Source of the DNA: an uncultured Dorea sp.
Lineage (GTDB): Bacteria; Bacillota; Clostridia; Lachnospirales; Lachnospiraceae
Direction of reading: 5' to 3'
Assembly: GCA_910589275.1 (NCBI GenBank)
Contig: CAJUTH010000011.1
Span: forward strand, 19,256 to 83,255
DNA length: 64,000 nt
Shown: positions 1 to 8,562 of the stretch, in pieces
Numbering within the stretch: the first letter of the stretch is position 1
Layout: each line of letters starts with the position of its first letter
Notes under the pieces: model-generated
Seen by the model: only the letters and a program-made list of their open reading frames with translations
The model's database searches: none
What the model was told of the DNA's origin: nothing
Made by a program: the position numbers and the translations under genes

Positions 1-858
1 TATTCCCTGAATCAATGGATAATCTCTATTTGATATTGCATTCAATGCGAGATTTCCGATTCCAGGAATGTTACAGATACTTTCCACTACCCAAGTTCCT
101 CCAAGAAGCGTTGCAAAACTGTTTCCAATAACATTGATAACCGGACCCAGCGTATTAATAAACGCATGTTTTGCAATAACAACACCTTCTTCCATTCCCT
201 TTGCTCTGGCTGTTCTCAGATAATCTCGTTTCATTATTTCAGCAAGAGTAGTTCTTGTCATTCTTGCAATCTGTCCACTTTGCATAATTCCCAAAGCAAT
301 ACCTGACATCATCAGCGAATGAATTGCATTTTTCACCCCGCCACTACTGATCATTGTATATCCAGCCACCGGGAAAATAGCCAACTTTACACCCAATATC
401 TGAATCATGACAAGCAATAACCAGAAACAAGGGATTGATACTGCAATCAATGATACAAATTGAAAAAGATAGTCTGGTATTTTTTGATAATTAATGGCCG
501 CAATTATTCCTAATGTCACACCGAGCAAAGTACCTAACAACTGACCAATAATAGCCAAAATAACCGTTGGTTCCATTCTTTCAAAAATTATTTCTACTAC
601 AGGCCTCTTCCAAAGAAGAGATTCTCCCAAATCCCCTTTTGAAATGTCACGAATCCAATTCACAAACTGCTCTGGCAAAGGTTTATCCAAACCCAACTGT
701 ACTTGAAGTTCTTCTATCTGTGCTTCTGTCGCCTTATCTCCAAGTGCCATTCTCGCCGGATCTCCTGGCATGCATCGAATTACAAAAAATGTAATTATCA
801 TAATCATGCATAACACTGGAATCGTCTTAGCTAATCGCCCTAAAATGTATTTTCTCAT
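1..858 (-). CDS. Partial ABC transporter permease, DppB/OppB type
   Basis: This is an inner-membrane permease of a peptide/nickel-type ABC importer. It was found by translating the minus strand from an ATG at 858; 286 codons are open to the window edge, so the C-terminus is missing. The N-terminus MRKYILGRLAKTIPVL is the usual first membrane helix of the DppB family. A periplasmic-loop motif for the family (RCMPGDPARMALG) follows at about residues 29-41, and the EAA-type cytoplasmic loop reads near residues 225-245 (RTARAKGMEEG). The next genes of such an operon (DppC, ATPases, binding protein) would lie to the left of the window. The gene is clearly richer in A and T than the genes after 1250, which may reflect transfer. 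The substrate cannot be told from a permease alone. Confidence 0.85.
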   Translation of the reverse strand, partial: MRKYILGRLAKTIPVLCMIMIITFFVIRCMPGDPARMALGDKATEAQIEELQVQLGLDKPLPEQFVNWIRDISKGDLGESLLWKRPVVEIIFERMEPTVILAIIGQLLGTLLGVTLGIIAAINYQKIPDYLFQFVSLIAVSIPCFWLLLVMIQILGVKLAIFPVAGYTMISSGGVKNAIHSLMMSGIALGIMQSGQIARMTRTTLAEIMKRDYLRTARAKGMEEGVVIAKHAFINTLGPVINVIGNSFATLLGGTWVVESICNIPGIGNLALNAISNRDYPLIQGI

Positions 859-1007
859 TAGGCTTATGTCCCTCTTTTATATTAATAGTCACGCATTCAA
901 CTATCATTATGATTTCAAATCAGAGTATAACAAATATAATAATATATTATATATATCTCCGTTACAAATTGAATTTTTCTATATATAAAGTCACTTATTT
1001 GCTTTTT
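859..1007 (-). promoter_or_regulatory. AT-rich leader and probable promoter of the permease
   Basis: This 149-bp gap is very AT-rich. On the minus strand a TTGTAA box is followed after 17 bases by TATTAT, and further TATA-like hexamers lie nearby, so the exact start is unclear. A purine-rich AGAGGG stands shortly before the ATG at 858. No gene or clear hairpin terminator is visible. Confidence 0.35.
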
Positions 1008-1253
1008 TTATAAATCGACAAGTATAGGCAATATCAAGTAAAGCCACACCGTTTTCCAGAACAAACCCATAAATGCAAGTACCATCGTCCCTACGCAGCA
1101 GACCCTGAGAAACCACATCCATATTTTCGCATAAAAAATAACTTTCGGCGTCTGCCAGCTTTTCCTATGCTCATACTGATAGGCATCAATCTTTCGCGCT
1201 CTTTTCTCCTGCTCTTCCCGCCTCACTTTTAATTTATCTGAATATTCTGTCAT
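1008..1253 (-). CDS. Small membrane protein following ABC exporter
   Basis: This is an 81-residue protein of unknown function. The first 40 residues are charged, with many Lys, Arg and Glu. Two hydrophobic stretches follow (about 46-65 and 67-80), giving a cytoplasmic N-terminus and a membrane hairpin. Its ATG overlaps the stop codon of the preceding ABC exporter (ATGA), so translation is probably coupled, and it may be an accessory of that exporter. I do not recognise a family. The last gene of the minus-strand exporter operon. Confidence 0.6.
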   Translation of the reverse strand: MTEYSDKLKVRREEQEKRARKIDAYQYEHRKSWQTPKVIFYAKIWMWFLRVCCVGTMVLAFMGLFWKTVWLYLILPILVDL

Positions 1254-3064
1254 CGGAACACCTCCAGCATCCGCTCCTCCTCAAACTGTTTCGAATACAG
1301 CGAATAATACTGCCCCTTCCTCCGGATCAGTTCCCTGTGGTTTCCCTGCTCGATGATCTTCCCATCCTTCATCACCAAGATAATATCCGCATTCCGCACC
1401 GTAGAGAGCCGGTGTGCGATCATAAAGGACGTGTGGTCTTTTAAGAGCAGCTCCGTCGCTTTCTGGATCAACTGCTCCGTCCATGTATCAATGGAAGAAG
1501 TCGCCTCATCCAGCACGAAGATCGCCGGCTTTGCAAGAATCGCCCTTGCAAAGGATATGAGCTGCTTTTCCCCTGTTGACAGCCGGTTTCCGCCTTCGCC
1601 CACATCGGTATCATACCCTTTTTCCAGCCGGGCAATCACCTGATCCGCCGATACCTGTCTGGCCGCTTCCTCCACCTCTGCGTCCGTCGCCTCCAGCCTG
1701 CCGTACCGGATATTCTCCCGGATGGTTCCGGAGAACAGATGGGGATTCTGCAGTACGTACCCGATCTGACTGTGGAGCCAGAGCTGGGAACGCTCCCTGT
1801 AATCCCTGCCGTCGATCAGGATCTGCCCTTCGGTGGGCTCGAAAAACCGTCCAGCCAGATTGACGATCGTAGACTTCCCAGCTCCCGTATCCCCTACGAT
1901 CGCCACGGTAGTTCCGGCAGGAATCCTCAGATTAAAATGTTCCAGCACATTTTCTTTCCCGTCGGGATAGCAGAAGGTCACGTCCCGAAATTCGATATCG
2001 CCTTTGATCGGCTCCCAGTTTTCCTTCTTTGGATGCATGGAATCGCCGTATTTTTCTCGCACTTCCTGCGAATCGGTAATATTGGGCTCCTGCTCTAAGA
2101 GTCCCGTCACCCGCTCGATATTTGCCTGACAAGAGATCAGATCTGACAGAAGCCTTGCAAGCTGCTGGATCGGCTCAAAGATTCCCACCGCGTAGGACAG
2201 GAATACAGATAACGTTCCCAGCGCGATCATCTGATTCTGCACAAAATAGCCGCCTCTTGCCAGCACGAACGCCATTACCATAGAGCTAAAAAAGAGAATC
2301 AGCGGCATATAAACGGCCGTCAGCTTCGCAAGGGTCATGGAACTTTTCTTCATCCGCCCGGTAATTTCCTGAAACGCCCTGTCGTTCTGCTCTTCCATAA
2401 CCAGCGTCTTGCTGGTCTGCACCCCGGTAATCCCCTCGTTAAAGGCACCGGTAATCTCGGAATTGGTCTCCCGGATCTTCCGGTTCCAGAGCAGCATCCG
2501 TTTTTGGAAAAATGCCGTAAGCAGGGCGAGAAACGGCACCACCAGCAACACGATCAGCGCCAGCCGCCAATTTAGCACAAACATAATCCCAAATACACCG
2601 ATCACATAGGCAAATGCCCAGAACATATCCACCAGCCCCCACGCAAGAACCGTGGCGATCTTTAAGGTATCGCTCATCACCCTCGCATGGATATACCCCA
2701 CCGGCGTCGTATTATAATAGGAAAAGGAGAGCTTCTGCAGATGGACAAACTGCGCCCGCTTCAGATCCTTTCCCACGTTCATCTCAATGTGGATCGCCGC
2801 CCGGACGCTGAAAAAAAGGCTCGCCGCCTGCAAGATGACCGCCAGCACATAGATTACTACAAACACATCAATTCCTTCCAGCGTACCCGGCACCACAAAA
2901 TGATCGATCGCATAGCTCTGGAACAGCGGAATGCCCACATCCGTCAGCACCAGAATCACATTCAGGCTGACGGTGGTTGCAAAATAGCGGTAATATGGAC
3001 GGAAAAAGGGCAGCATCTTCTTCCATACTGCCAAACTAAAATTCTGGTTCTCCTTCTTCTCCAT
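1250..3064 (-). CDS. ABC exporter half-transporter, catalytic partner
   Basis: This is a half-size multidrug-type exporter: six membrane helices in about the first 320 residues, then a nucleotide-binding domain. Walker A reads GDTGAGKST, Walker B ends VLDEATSS with the catalytic Glu, and the H-loop His is in MIAHRLST. The signature is LSTGE rather than LSGGQ. Together with the partner gene, which has Asp in place of the catalytic Glu, this fits a heterodimer with one degenerate site, as in BmrCD or TM287/288. I chose the ATG at 3064 because GGAGG lies 8 bases before it; an in-frame ATG at 3103 has no such support. The transported compound is unknown. Confidence 0.85.
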   Translation of the reverse strand: MEKKENQNFSLAVWKKMLPFFRPYYRYFATTVSLNVILVLTDVGIPLFQSYAIDHFVVPGTLEGIDVFVVIYVLAVILQAASLFFSVRAAIHIEMNVGKDLKRAQFVHLQKLSFSYYNTTPVGYIHARVMSDTLKIATVLAWGLVDMFWAFAYVIGVFGIMFVLNWRLALIVLLVVPFLALLTAFFQKRMLLWNRKIRETNSEITGAFNEGITGVQTSKTLVMEEQNDRAFQEITGRMKKSSMTLAKLTAVYMPLILFFSSMVMAFVLARGGYFVQNQMIALGTLSVFLSYAVGIFEPIQQLARLLSDLISCQANIERVTGLLEQEPNITDSQEVREKYGDSMHPKKENWEPIKGDIEFRDVTFCYPDGKENVLEHFNLRIPAGTTVAIVGDTGAGKSTIVNLAGRFFEPTEGQILIDGRDYRERSQLWLHSQIGYVLQNPHLFSGTIRENIRYGRLEATDAEVEEAARQVSADQVIARLEKGYDTDVGEGGNRLSTGEKQLISFARAILAKPAIFVLDEATSSIDTWTEQLIQKATELLLKDHTSFMIAHRLSTVRNADIILVMKDGKIIEQGNHRELIRRKGQYYSLYSKQFEEERMLEVFR

Positions 3065-3144
3065 CTCTTCCGCCTCCTTCCTATAAAAATACGCCGCTCC
3101 CATATCCGCGGCCAGCCTCTCTCTGCGCGGTAACCAAAATCTTG

Positions 3145-3366
3145 GCCTGTGCGGATGGGAACTGCCTGCCGGAAACAGGGCGCTTTATCAGACAAAGCAT
3201 ACGAGGGCGCTTTTAACGAAGGTGAAATCCACTGCTTACGCAGACTTGGATGCGCAGGCATTCCTGCGCATTCTAGCCGAAGTTAGCAGTTAGTTCGCCG
3301 GAGTGTTGCCCAGCCTTGCCTGATAAAGCGCCCTGTTTCCGGCAGGCAGTTCCCATCCGCACAGGC
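3145..3366 (-). repeat. Long-armed inverted-repeat element, copy 1
   Basis: Two perfect 47-base complementary arms (3145-3191 and 3320-3366) flank a 128-base core, between the two exporter genes. The core shares blocks with a second element at 8563-8918: GTGAAATCCAC, AGACTTGGATGCGCAG and CAGCCTTGC (positions 3222-3256 and 3311-3319). The arms of the two copies differ in sequence, unlike the terminal repeats of a usual MITE. If transcribed from the minus strand the stem extends to 54 pairs using two G-U wobbles. It may be a structured RNA or a non-autonomous repeat. Spurious ORFs run across it. Confidence 0.7.
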
Positions 3367-3381
3367 GAAGATTCGTTCTGT

Positions 3382-5205
3382 TTACTGTGTCAAAAGCCGC
3401 CTATCGTCCTGATTCATCTGTATCTCGTAAATCTTCTGGTAAATCCCTCCGCCGCGGCACAGCTCCAGATGCGTCCCCAATTCCTCCACCCTTCCGTGGT
3501 TTAATACCAGAATCTGATCCGCTTCCATCAGGGTCGTAATGCGGTGGGAAATGAGAATCACGGTGGCATCCTTCATCTTCTCCTTAAGGGCTCTCCGGAT
3601 CTTCGAATCAGTCTCCGCGTCTACCGCGGACAGGGAATCGTCAAAGATCATGACCGGCGTTTTCGCCAGCAGCATTCTGGCGATAGCCACCCTCTGGCGC
3701 TGGCCGCCGGACAAGGTGACGCCCCGCTCTCCTACCATCGTCTCGTAACCGTCCGCAAATCCCATGACCGCGTCGTCCACGCAGGCAGTCCGCGCCGCCT
3801 CCCGGATTTCTTCCATGGACGCCGCAGGATTAGCGGCCGCAATATTTTCCCGGATGGTTCGGGAAAAAAGAAACGGCTCCTGAAGCACGATACCGATATG
3901 CTCCCTCAACCATCCTCTGGAAATCTCGCGGATATCGATGCCGCCGATGCGTATCGTCCCTTCTTCCAGCTCGTAGAGCCTGTCCAAGAGATGCACCATG
4001 GTAGATTTGCCGCTCCCGGTTCCGCCTAAAATCCCGAAGGTTGCGCCTTCCCGGATGTGAACGCTCACATCCTCCAGCACATTTCCCCCGTCCTCATACC
4101 CAAAGGTCACATGCTCGAAGGCAATGTCCGTATGCTCCGGCGCTTTCCCCGAATCAGACATATCCTCCTCGGCGGAATCTAGAATATAGTTCACCCGGTC
4201 AAAGGATACGCCCGCCTTGCTCATCTCTGACAATATACGCCCAAGGCTTCTCACCGGCCACACCAGCGTCGTATTATAGGAAGCAAATGCAATAAATTCC
4301 CCTGCGGTAATGTTCCCATGCACCGCTTCAACGGCTCCCATGGTAATAATAAAGATCACCTGAAAACCTGTGATCAGATCCCCCACGCCCCAGTAAAGGC
4401 CGGATAAGGTTCCAAGCTTAATCCAGAGCCTTGCAAAGATATGGTTCTTCTCGTCAAACCGGTCGATTTCAAACCGCTCCCGGCCGAAGGCCCGCACCAC
4501 CCGGACACCCGTGGCATTTTCCTGCACCACTGTAGAAAGCTCTCCTTCCGCTTCGTCCGCATTGGTAAAATTTCTTGCGATCAACTGGTAAAAAATACCG
4601 GAATACGCCATAACGACCGGGATAAAGACAAGCGCCACCAGCGTTAATTTCACATTCATCGAAAACATCATTCCCAGCGATACCGCCAGCAGAAAGGCCG
4701 TCCGGAATACCTCCAGCGCCTGAGTCACTACAAAATTCCGAATGGTCTCCACATCCGTCGTACACCGCTGGATAATATCCCCGGTCTGGTTTTTGCTATG
4801 CCACTTCATCGGCAGCCGCTGCACATGGTAAAACAGCATGTCCCTCATATTTTTCGCAAAAGTCTCCCCGGCCTTGGCCGTATTGCTCCGGTACAGATAG
4901 ACCGCGATTCCGTTGGCCAGCGCGATCCCGATCACCAACAGCGATAAAAGCCACAAATGCTCTTTCAGGTAAGGAATCCCTCCCGGCGCCAGCACCCGGT
5001 CTATGGTAAAGCTGAAAATCCTAGGGAGCAGGGCATTCAGCGCCGTTGACGCAAAGGAAGCCGCCAGAACCACCGCAAAATATCCCTTCGCATTCTGAGA
5101 GAACCGCAGTATTAAGTTAAACCGTCCCTTTTTCTTCTTCTGCATCCGTATTATATCCCCCATAAAACCGTAACATTCCCGGTTCCTTTTCCAATGTTCC
5201 TTCAT
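3382..5205 (-). CDS. ABC exporter half-transporter with degenerate Walker B
   Basis: This is the second half of a heterodimeric exporter: an N-terminal six-helix membrane domain and a C-terminal ATPase. Walker A is GGTGSGKST, the signature is a perfect LSGGQ, and the H-loop is ISHRI. Walker B reads MIFDDSLS, with Asp where the catalytic Glu is expected. That is the hallmark of the non-hydrolytic site in BmrC/TM287-type pairs. The gene just downstream, past a repeat element, supplies the complementary half. The start is uncertain. The ATG at 5205 overlaps the stop of the upstream AAA-like gene (ATGA), but no strong SD precedes it, and MGDIIRMQKK further in is an alternative. Confidence 0.85.
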   Translation of the reverse strand: MKEHWKRNRECYGFMGDIIRMQKKKKGRFNLILRFSQNAKGYFAVVLAASFASTALNALLPRIFSFTIDRVLAPGGIPYLKEHLWLLSLLVIGIALANGIAVYLYRSNTAKAGETFAKNMRDMLFYHVQRLPMKWHSKNQTGDIIQRCTTDVETIRNFVVTQALEVFRTAFLLAVSLGMMFSMNVKLTLVALVFIPVVMAYSGIFYQLIARNFTNADEAEGELSTVVQENATGVRVVRAFGRERFEIDRFDEKNHIFARLWIKLGTLSGLYWGVGDLITGFQVIFIITMGAVEAVHGNITAGEFIAFASYNTTLVWPVRSLGRILSEMSKAGVSFDRVNYILDSAEEDMSDSGKAPEHTDIAFEHVTFGYEDGGNVLEDVSVHIREGATFGILGGTGSGKSTMVHLLDRLYELEEGTIRIGGIDIREISRGWLREHIGIVLQEPFLFSRTIRENIAAANPAASMEEIREAARTACVDDAVMGFADGYETMVGERGVTLSGGQRQRVAIARMLLAKTPVMIFDDSLSAVDAETDSKIRRALKEKMKDATVILISHRITTLMEADQILVLNHGRVEELGTHLELCRGGGIYQKIYEIQMNQDDRRLLTQ

Positions 5206-6923
5206 TTCCCGGACAATGATCCGCTTGTCTTTCTGCCAAGGCGGACCTCGCAATCCTTCCGATAGAACGATATCCCATAGCAGTCTATCTTACGATAGCC
5301 TTCTTTCTGTAATTCTTCCATATACTTTTTATCATAAATCTGTTGTACCGCTTTCTCTGCATCCGTTTCCAGATCATCGATCGACTTCGATACCTTTAAT
5401 TCCAGAACAAACGAACGTCCGCGCAGGGAAGGACTCTTCACCGTAATATCAGAACGCCCCTTCCCTGATTCACGGTTAGATTCCACCAGATAATTTTCAC
5501 TTTGGCTCAAAATACCAGTCAAAAAACCATGGTAAAAATTTTCTGCACTGTCATAAAAACTGATCGTGCGAAAAAGCTGTCCGTTTAGGATATCCGTCAT
5601 CCGCCGTTCATTTCCCTCTTCCATAGCCCGGTACAGATCATGAAAATCTTCCTTTTTTACGATCTCTTTCATCCAATTCATGATCGTATTCTCATATATC
5701 GTCATCACCTCAGTATTCGGAATCCGCGCCTTTAGAAATATATATTTTTCTTTGAAATATTCCTTTTCTTTTGTCAGATATCCTGTAAAATAAAGAAAAT
5801 TCCACAGATTTTCTCCATTACCACGCATATCTTTATAAGTCACTTCTTCATGCACCTGAATATCCAGCGTCCCGCCGCTAAGCAGCCGTTCGATCTGTCC
5901 TTTCGTCTCCCGGTCGGCCCTCACGATCAGATCTCTGATAATATCATTGGAACTTGTATTGATCCAATAAGGACGTGGGAACGCATTCACATCTGAATAT
6001 AAATCATACAAAAACTTTATCACGCTCCACGGATTATAAACCTCCGTATTTCCAAACAGATATCCGTCATACCACTCTTTCATCGCCGGGAAACGGCTTT
6101 CTACGCCATAATACGACATCATCTGCAAGACTTCCGCTTCAATGAACCCAAAATGTTCGCTATATTTTTTATCAAGTACAGAAATAATGTTCAAATGATT
6201 CAGTCCGGTAAAAATACTCTCCTTTGAAATTCTCAAACACCCGGTAATAACCGCAAACTGCAGATAATCATTTGTTTTCAATGCTGATTCAAACAAAGAG
6301 CGGACGAAGTCCACCATTTTCTCATAAAACCCTTTGAAATATGCATTCTCCAACGGCACGTCATATTCATCGATCAGGATAACCGTATTCCTGCCTGTTA
6401 TCTTATACATACACTTACTGAATATTTTTAATGCGCCCCGGATCTGCTTTCCATCTGCCTTTTCATCCGCAATGCAGATGTATTGTTCGTATTCTTTTGG
6501 CGTAATCCGCTCTTTTCCCTGCTCAATGATCGCTCTGTGCCTGTCAAACTCAGACGCAATCTCCGCCCGCAGTACAAAGCAGGCAGTTTCAAAATCTTCC
6601 TGCTTCGCCGATTTCAGCGTCAGGTTTAGCACAGGATACCGTCCCATCTGACTGGTATATCTCTCCCCGGCGTCCAGAATCCTCATTCCCCGGAAGAGTT
6701 CTTTATTCTGACGATTCTTTTCCGCATCCCCGGTGTCTTCAAAAAAGTACCGGAGCATGCTTAAATTCAAAGTCTTCCCGAATCTTCTCGGACGGGTAAA
6801 TAAATTCACCTTCCCCTTCAGATCTAGTAATTCTTTTATAAACAATGTTTTATCCACGTAGTAATAACCGGACTTCACCATATCTTCAAAATTCTCCACA
6901 CCGACAGGCAGCGCTTTTTTCAT
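5202..6923 (-). CDS. AAA-ATPase-like protein with C-terminal nuclease-fold domain
   Basis: This 573-residue protein belongs to the AAA-ATPase_like family (PF09820) with a C-terminal PD-(D/E)XK-type domain (PF08011). The N-terminus has the family pattern LPVGVENFEDM, YYYVDKT and the P-loop RPRRFGKTLNLS at about residues 43-54. Walker B is seen as VILIDEYDVPLE near 180, and an ExK pair sits in FVLELKVSKS close to the C-terminus. Members are abundant in gut anaerobes and their role is unknown; defence or selfish-gene functions have been proposed but not shown here. It is the first gene before the ABC pair and overlaps it by 4 bases. A paralogue lies at 19869-21560. Confidence 0.8.
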   Translation of the reverse strand: MKKALPVGVENFEDMVKSGYYYVDKTLFIKELLDLKGKVNLFTRPRRFGKTLNLSMLRYFFEDTGDAEKNRQNKELFRGMRILDAGERYTSQMGRYPVLNLTLKSAKQEDFETACFVLRAEIASEFDRHRAIIEQGKERITPKEYEQYICIADEKADGKQIRGALKIFSKCMYKITGRNTVILIDEYDVPLENAYFKGFYEKMVDFVRSLFESALKTNDYLQFAVITGCLRISKESIFTGLNHLNIISVLDKKYSEHFGFIEAEVLQMMSYYGVESRFPAMKEWYDGYLFGNTEVYNPWSVIKFLYDLYSDVNAFPRPYWINTSSNDIIRDLIVRADRETKGQIERLLSGGTLDIQVHEEVTYKDMRGNGENLWNFLYFTGYLTKEKEYFKEKYIFLKARIPNTEVMTIYENTIMNWMKEIVKKEDFHDLYRAMEEGNERRMTDILNGQLFRTISFYDSAENFYHGFLTGILSQSENYLVESNRESGKGRSDITVKSPSLRGRSFVLELKVSKSIDDLETDAEKAVQQIYDKKYMEELQKEGYRKIDCYGISFYRKDCEVRLGRKTSGSLSGK

Positions 6924-6983
6924 CGGATCACCTCCTACATACCCAATTATACCAAAGCCTCATCCCACTGGCAAACCAAATTC

Positions 6984-7030
6984 AAAAATGCTCTGAATCC
7001 CGTTATTGATACGGTATCCAAAGCATTTTT
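6984..7030 (-). terminator. Terminator after the RuBisCO-like gene
   Basis: On the minus strand a long imperfect stem (AAAATGCTTTG paired with CAGAGCATTTT) ends in a T-run. It sits just past the stop codon of the RuBisCO-like gene and before the AAA-like gene, so it probably closes the long PTS/dehydrogenase operon. Confidence 0.6.
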
Positions 7031-7060
7031 TACTAGCTTCTTTTACAAAATCATAATTTC

Positions 7061-8305
7061 CTAATGGCCTCTCGTTCCCCACACGTCAATTGCTCTCTGG
7101 AGTTCTTCGCACTCTTTTCCCGCTTCTAGGATGCTCTTTCCCTCCATCTTGGCGTTGATGGCATGCAGGATCGCCTTTGCTCCAGCCTCGGCTCCCATGG
7201 GGTGTCCGTAGATTCCGCCGCCTGCCATCAGGATCGCGTCCTTTCCAAGCAGATCCATCAGATACTCCACAGCTCCCGGCTGAACGCCTCCTGCCACCGT
7301 CATAAACGCTCTGTTTATCCCCTTCATGGGGGCGGTGCACTGGGCGTGGGTCTCCACAAATTCATTGGTGCTAAGCCCGAAGCGGCCGCTGTCAGGATAC
7401 ACCAGCGGCATATCCATTCCCACAATCCTTGCAAGTTTCCCACAGGCAAGAGCCGTTCCGATTCCTTGGGTTTTTGCACAGTAATAAGCTCCCATTCCGG
7501 CGCAATGCCCGAAGACCGGATAGCGCAGGCCTTCACGTTTCATTCCGCGGATAAAGTCCTCCACCGCGCCCCATCCCATAGCCTGATAATTCACCATCAG
7601 TGCGTTTGCGCCTGCCTCAATGGCTCTCTTTGCCCTCTCTAACAGATTTTCTCCCGTAATATTTACCGCATAAAGACAGGTCTTATCCTTTCCGGCTTCA
7701 CGGAGCCGCTCCATTACTGCAGCCACACGCTTCTCCATCGGCGAATACTCCGGATAGGACAAAAGTTCGTCATCCTTGATTACATCTGCGCCTCCCATGG
7801 CCGCCTGATACGCGCCCTCAGCGCTCACCTCCGGAGGCACGCCGATGCAGGGCTTTAGGATCGCTCCCACCAGAGGCCGCTCCGGAATATGTAAGCGCTC
7901 CCGGATTCCCTCAATCCCAAGCATGGGCCCCGGAAGCTCCTTTAATATCTTCTCCGGAAATTCAATATCCACCAGCCGGATTCCCTTCTGTCCCAGCACA
8001 TTTCCCGCCACGGTACTAAGGATCATCGGAAGGTATGCCGGGAAATTTGCCGTAGGGAACGCAATCCTTGCAACACATGCATGTTCCGACTCCATTGGAT
8101 AAACGCCGATTACCTTCGCTCCGTACTTTTCGATCACCTCCGGGGTCTCCCCCTCCACATGGGTCCATGTCCCGGCGCTCTGATCCGCCGCAGCCAGCTT
8201 CACCCAGTCATAAATATCCGCTTCCGAATCCGATTTCATATAGTAAGTCCCAACCAGAAAGTCCTCATCCACACTCTCCGGCAGTCTCATCGTCTCAAAT
8301 TTCAC
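7061..8305 (-). CDS. RuBisCO-like protein (form IV type), function unassigned
   Basis: This is a RuBisCO large-chain family protein, 414 residues from the start chosen. The carbamylation block is intact (GGADVIKDDE, with Lys, Asp and Glu in place), as are the catalytic-base block GAILKP and the His in FGHCAG. Two key RuBisCO residues differ: the second Lys of KPK is Cys (KPCIG), and the loop-6 Lys is absent (SGRFGLS). So it should not fix CO2. Family precedents are enolases and transcarboxylase/hydrolases acting on keto-sugar phosphates. I chose GTG at 8305 because AAGGAG lies 8 bases upstream. The longer ATG start at 8353 would be encoded by a repeat hairpin. It is the last gene of the PTS operon, which suggests a PTS-derived phosphorylated keto compound as substrate. 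Confidence 0.85.
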   Translation of the reverse strand: MKFETMRLPESVDEDFLVGTYYMKSDSEADIYDWVKLAAADQSAGTWTHVEGETPEVIEKYGAKVIGVYPMESEHACVARIAFPTANFPAYLPMILSTVAGNVLGQKGIRLVDIEFPEKILKELPGPMLGIEGIRERLHIPERPLVGAILKPCIGVPPEVSAEGAYQAAMGGADVIKDDELLSYPEYSPMEKRVAAVMERLREAGKDKTCLYAVNITGENLLERAKRAIEAGANALMVNYQAMGWGAVEDFIRGMKREGLRYPVFGHCAGMGAYYCAKTQGIGTALACGKLARIVGMDMPLVYPDSGRFGLSTNEFVETHAQCTAPMKGINRAFMTVAGGVQPGAVEYLMDLLGKDAILMAGGGIYGHPMGAEAGAKAILHAINAKMEGKSILEAGKECEELQRAIDVWGTRGH

Positions 8306-8323
8306 TTCCCATTCTCCTTCCTT

Positions 8324-8359
8324 GTTACTATTCACGGCTCGGGAGCCGCTCATAGTAAC
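8324..8359. repeat. GTTACTAT palindromic repeat, copy 1
   Basis: An intergenic hairpin: GTTACTAT and ATAGTAAC are perfect outer arms, and GGCTC and GAGCC are inner arms around GG. Related hairpins occur at 21662-21692, 25813-25849 and 41485-41516. From 8360 to 8470 further stems follow (GGGGCGAT with ATCGCCCC, and GGAATGCGC with GCGCATTCC), and the half motif CCATGAATAGTA recurs near 8456. The block looks REP-like. An ORF start at 8353 that reads through it is an artefact. Confidence 0.6.
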
Positions 8360-8414
8360 AGTTCGGGGCGATACTTAAAGTTTTGCTACGCAAAAATCGC
8401 CCCTCACTCCTGAA

Positions 8415-8543
8415 TCACTTTCTTACGGAATGCGCAGTTTGGCGCATTCCTGACCCATGAATAGTATCCTTTCCTTCTCTTCTCTTCCTCAGCACAAACG
8501 TCCACACAAATCCCACGCCCAACAACGCCGCCATAAAATACAT
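8415..8543 (-). CDS. Possible 42-residue membrane peptide
   Basis: A short frame starting MYFMAALLGVGFVW has one hydrophobic segment followed by a basic tail, and GTGGAG precedes the ATG closely. It lies between EIIC and the RuBisCO-like gene. Its 3' half runs into repeat hairpins, which argues against strong conservation. Treat as a weak candidate. Confidence 0.22.
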   Translation of the reverse strand: MYFMAALLGVGFVWTFVLRKRREGKDTIHGSGMRQTAHSVRK

Positions 8544-8562
8544 ATCTCCACTCGCCTTCCTC

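Noticed and set aside
3145..3366. Small proteins predicted across the long-armed elements
   Set aside because: Their sequences follow the repeat arms and core on different frames, and none has a consistent start or SD.
7061..8305. Reading the RuBisCO-like gene as a CO2-fixing RuBisCO
   Set aside because: The second KPK Lys and the loop-6 Lys are missing, and no phosphoribulokinase or small subunit is nearby.
8305..8353. ATG at 8353 as start of the RuBisCO-like gene
   Set aside because: The added residues are encoded by a repeat hairpin without an SD, while the GTG at 8305 has AAGGAG at good distance.
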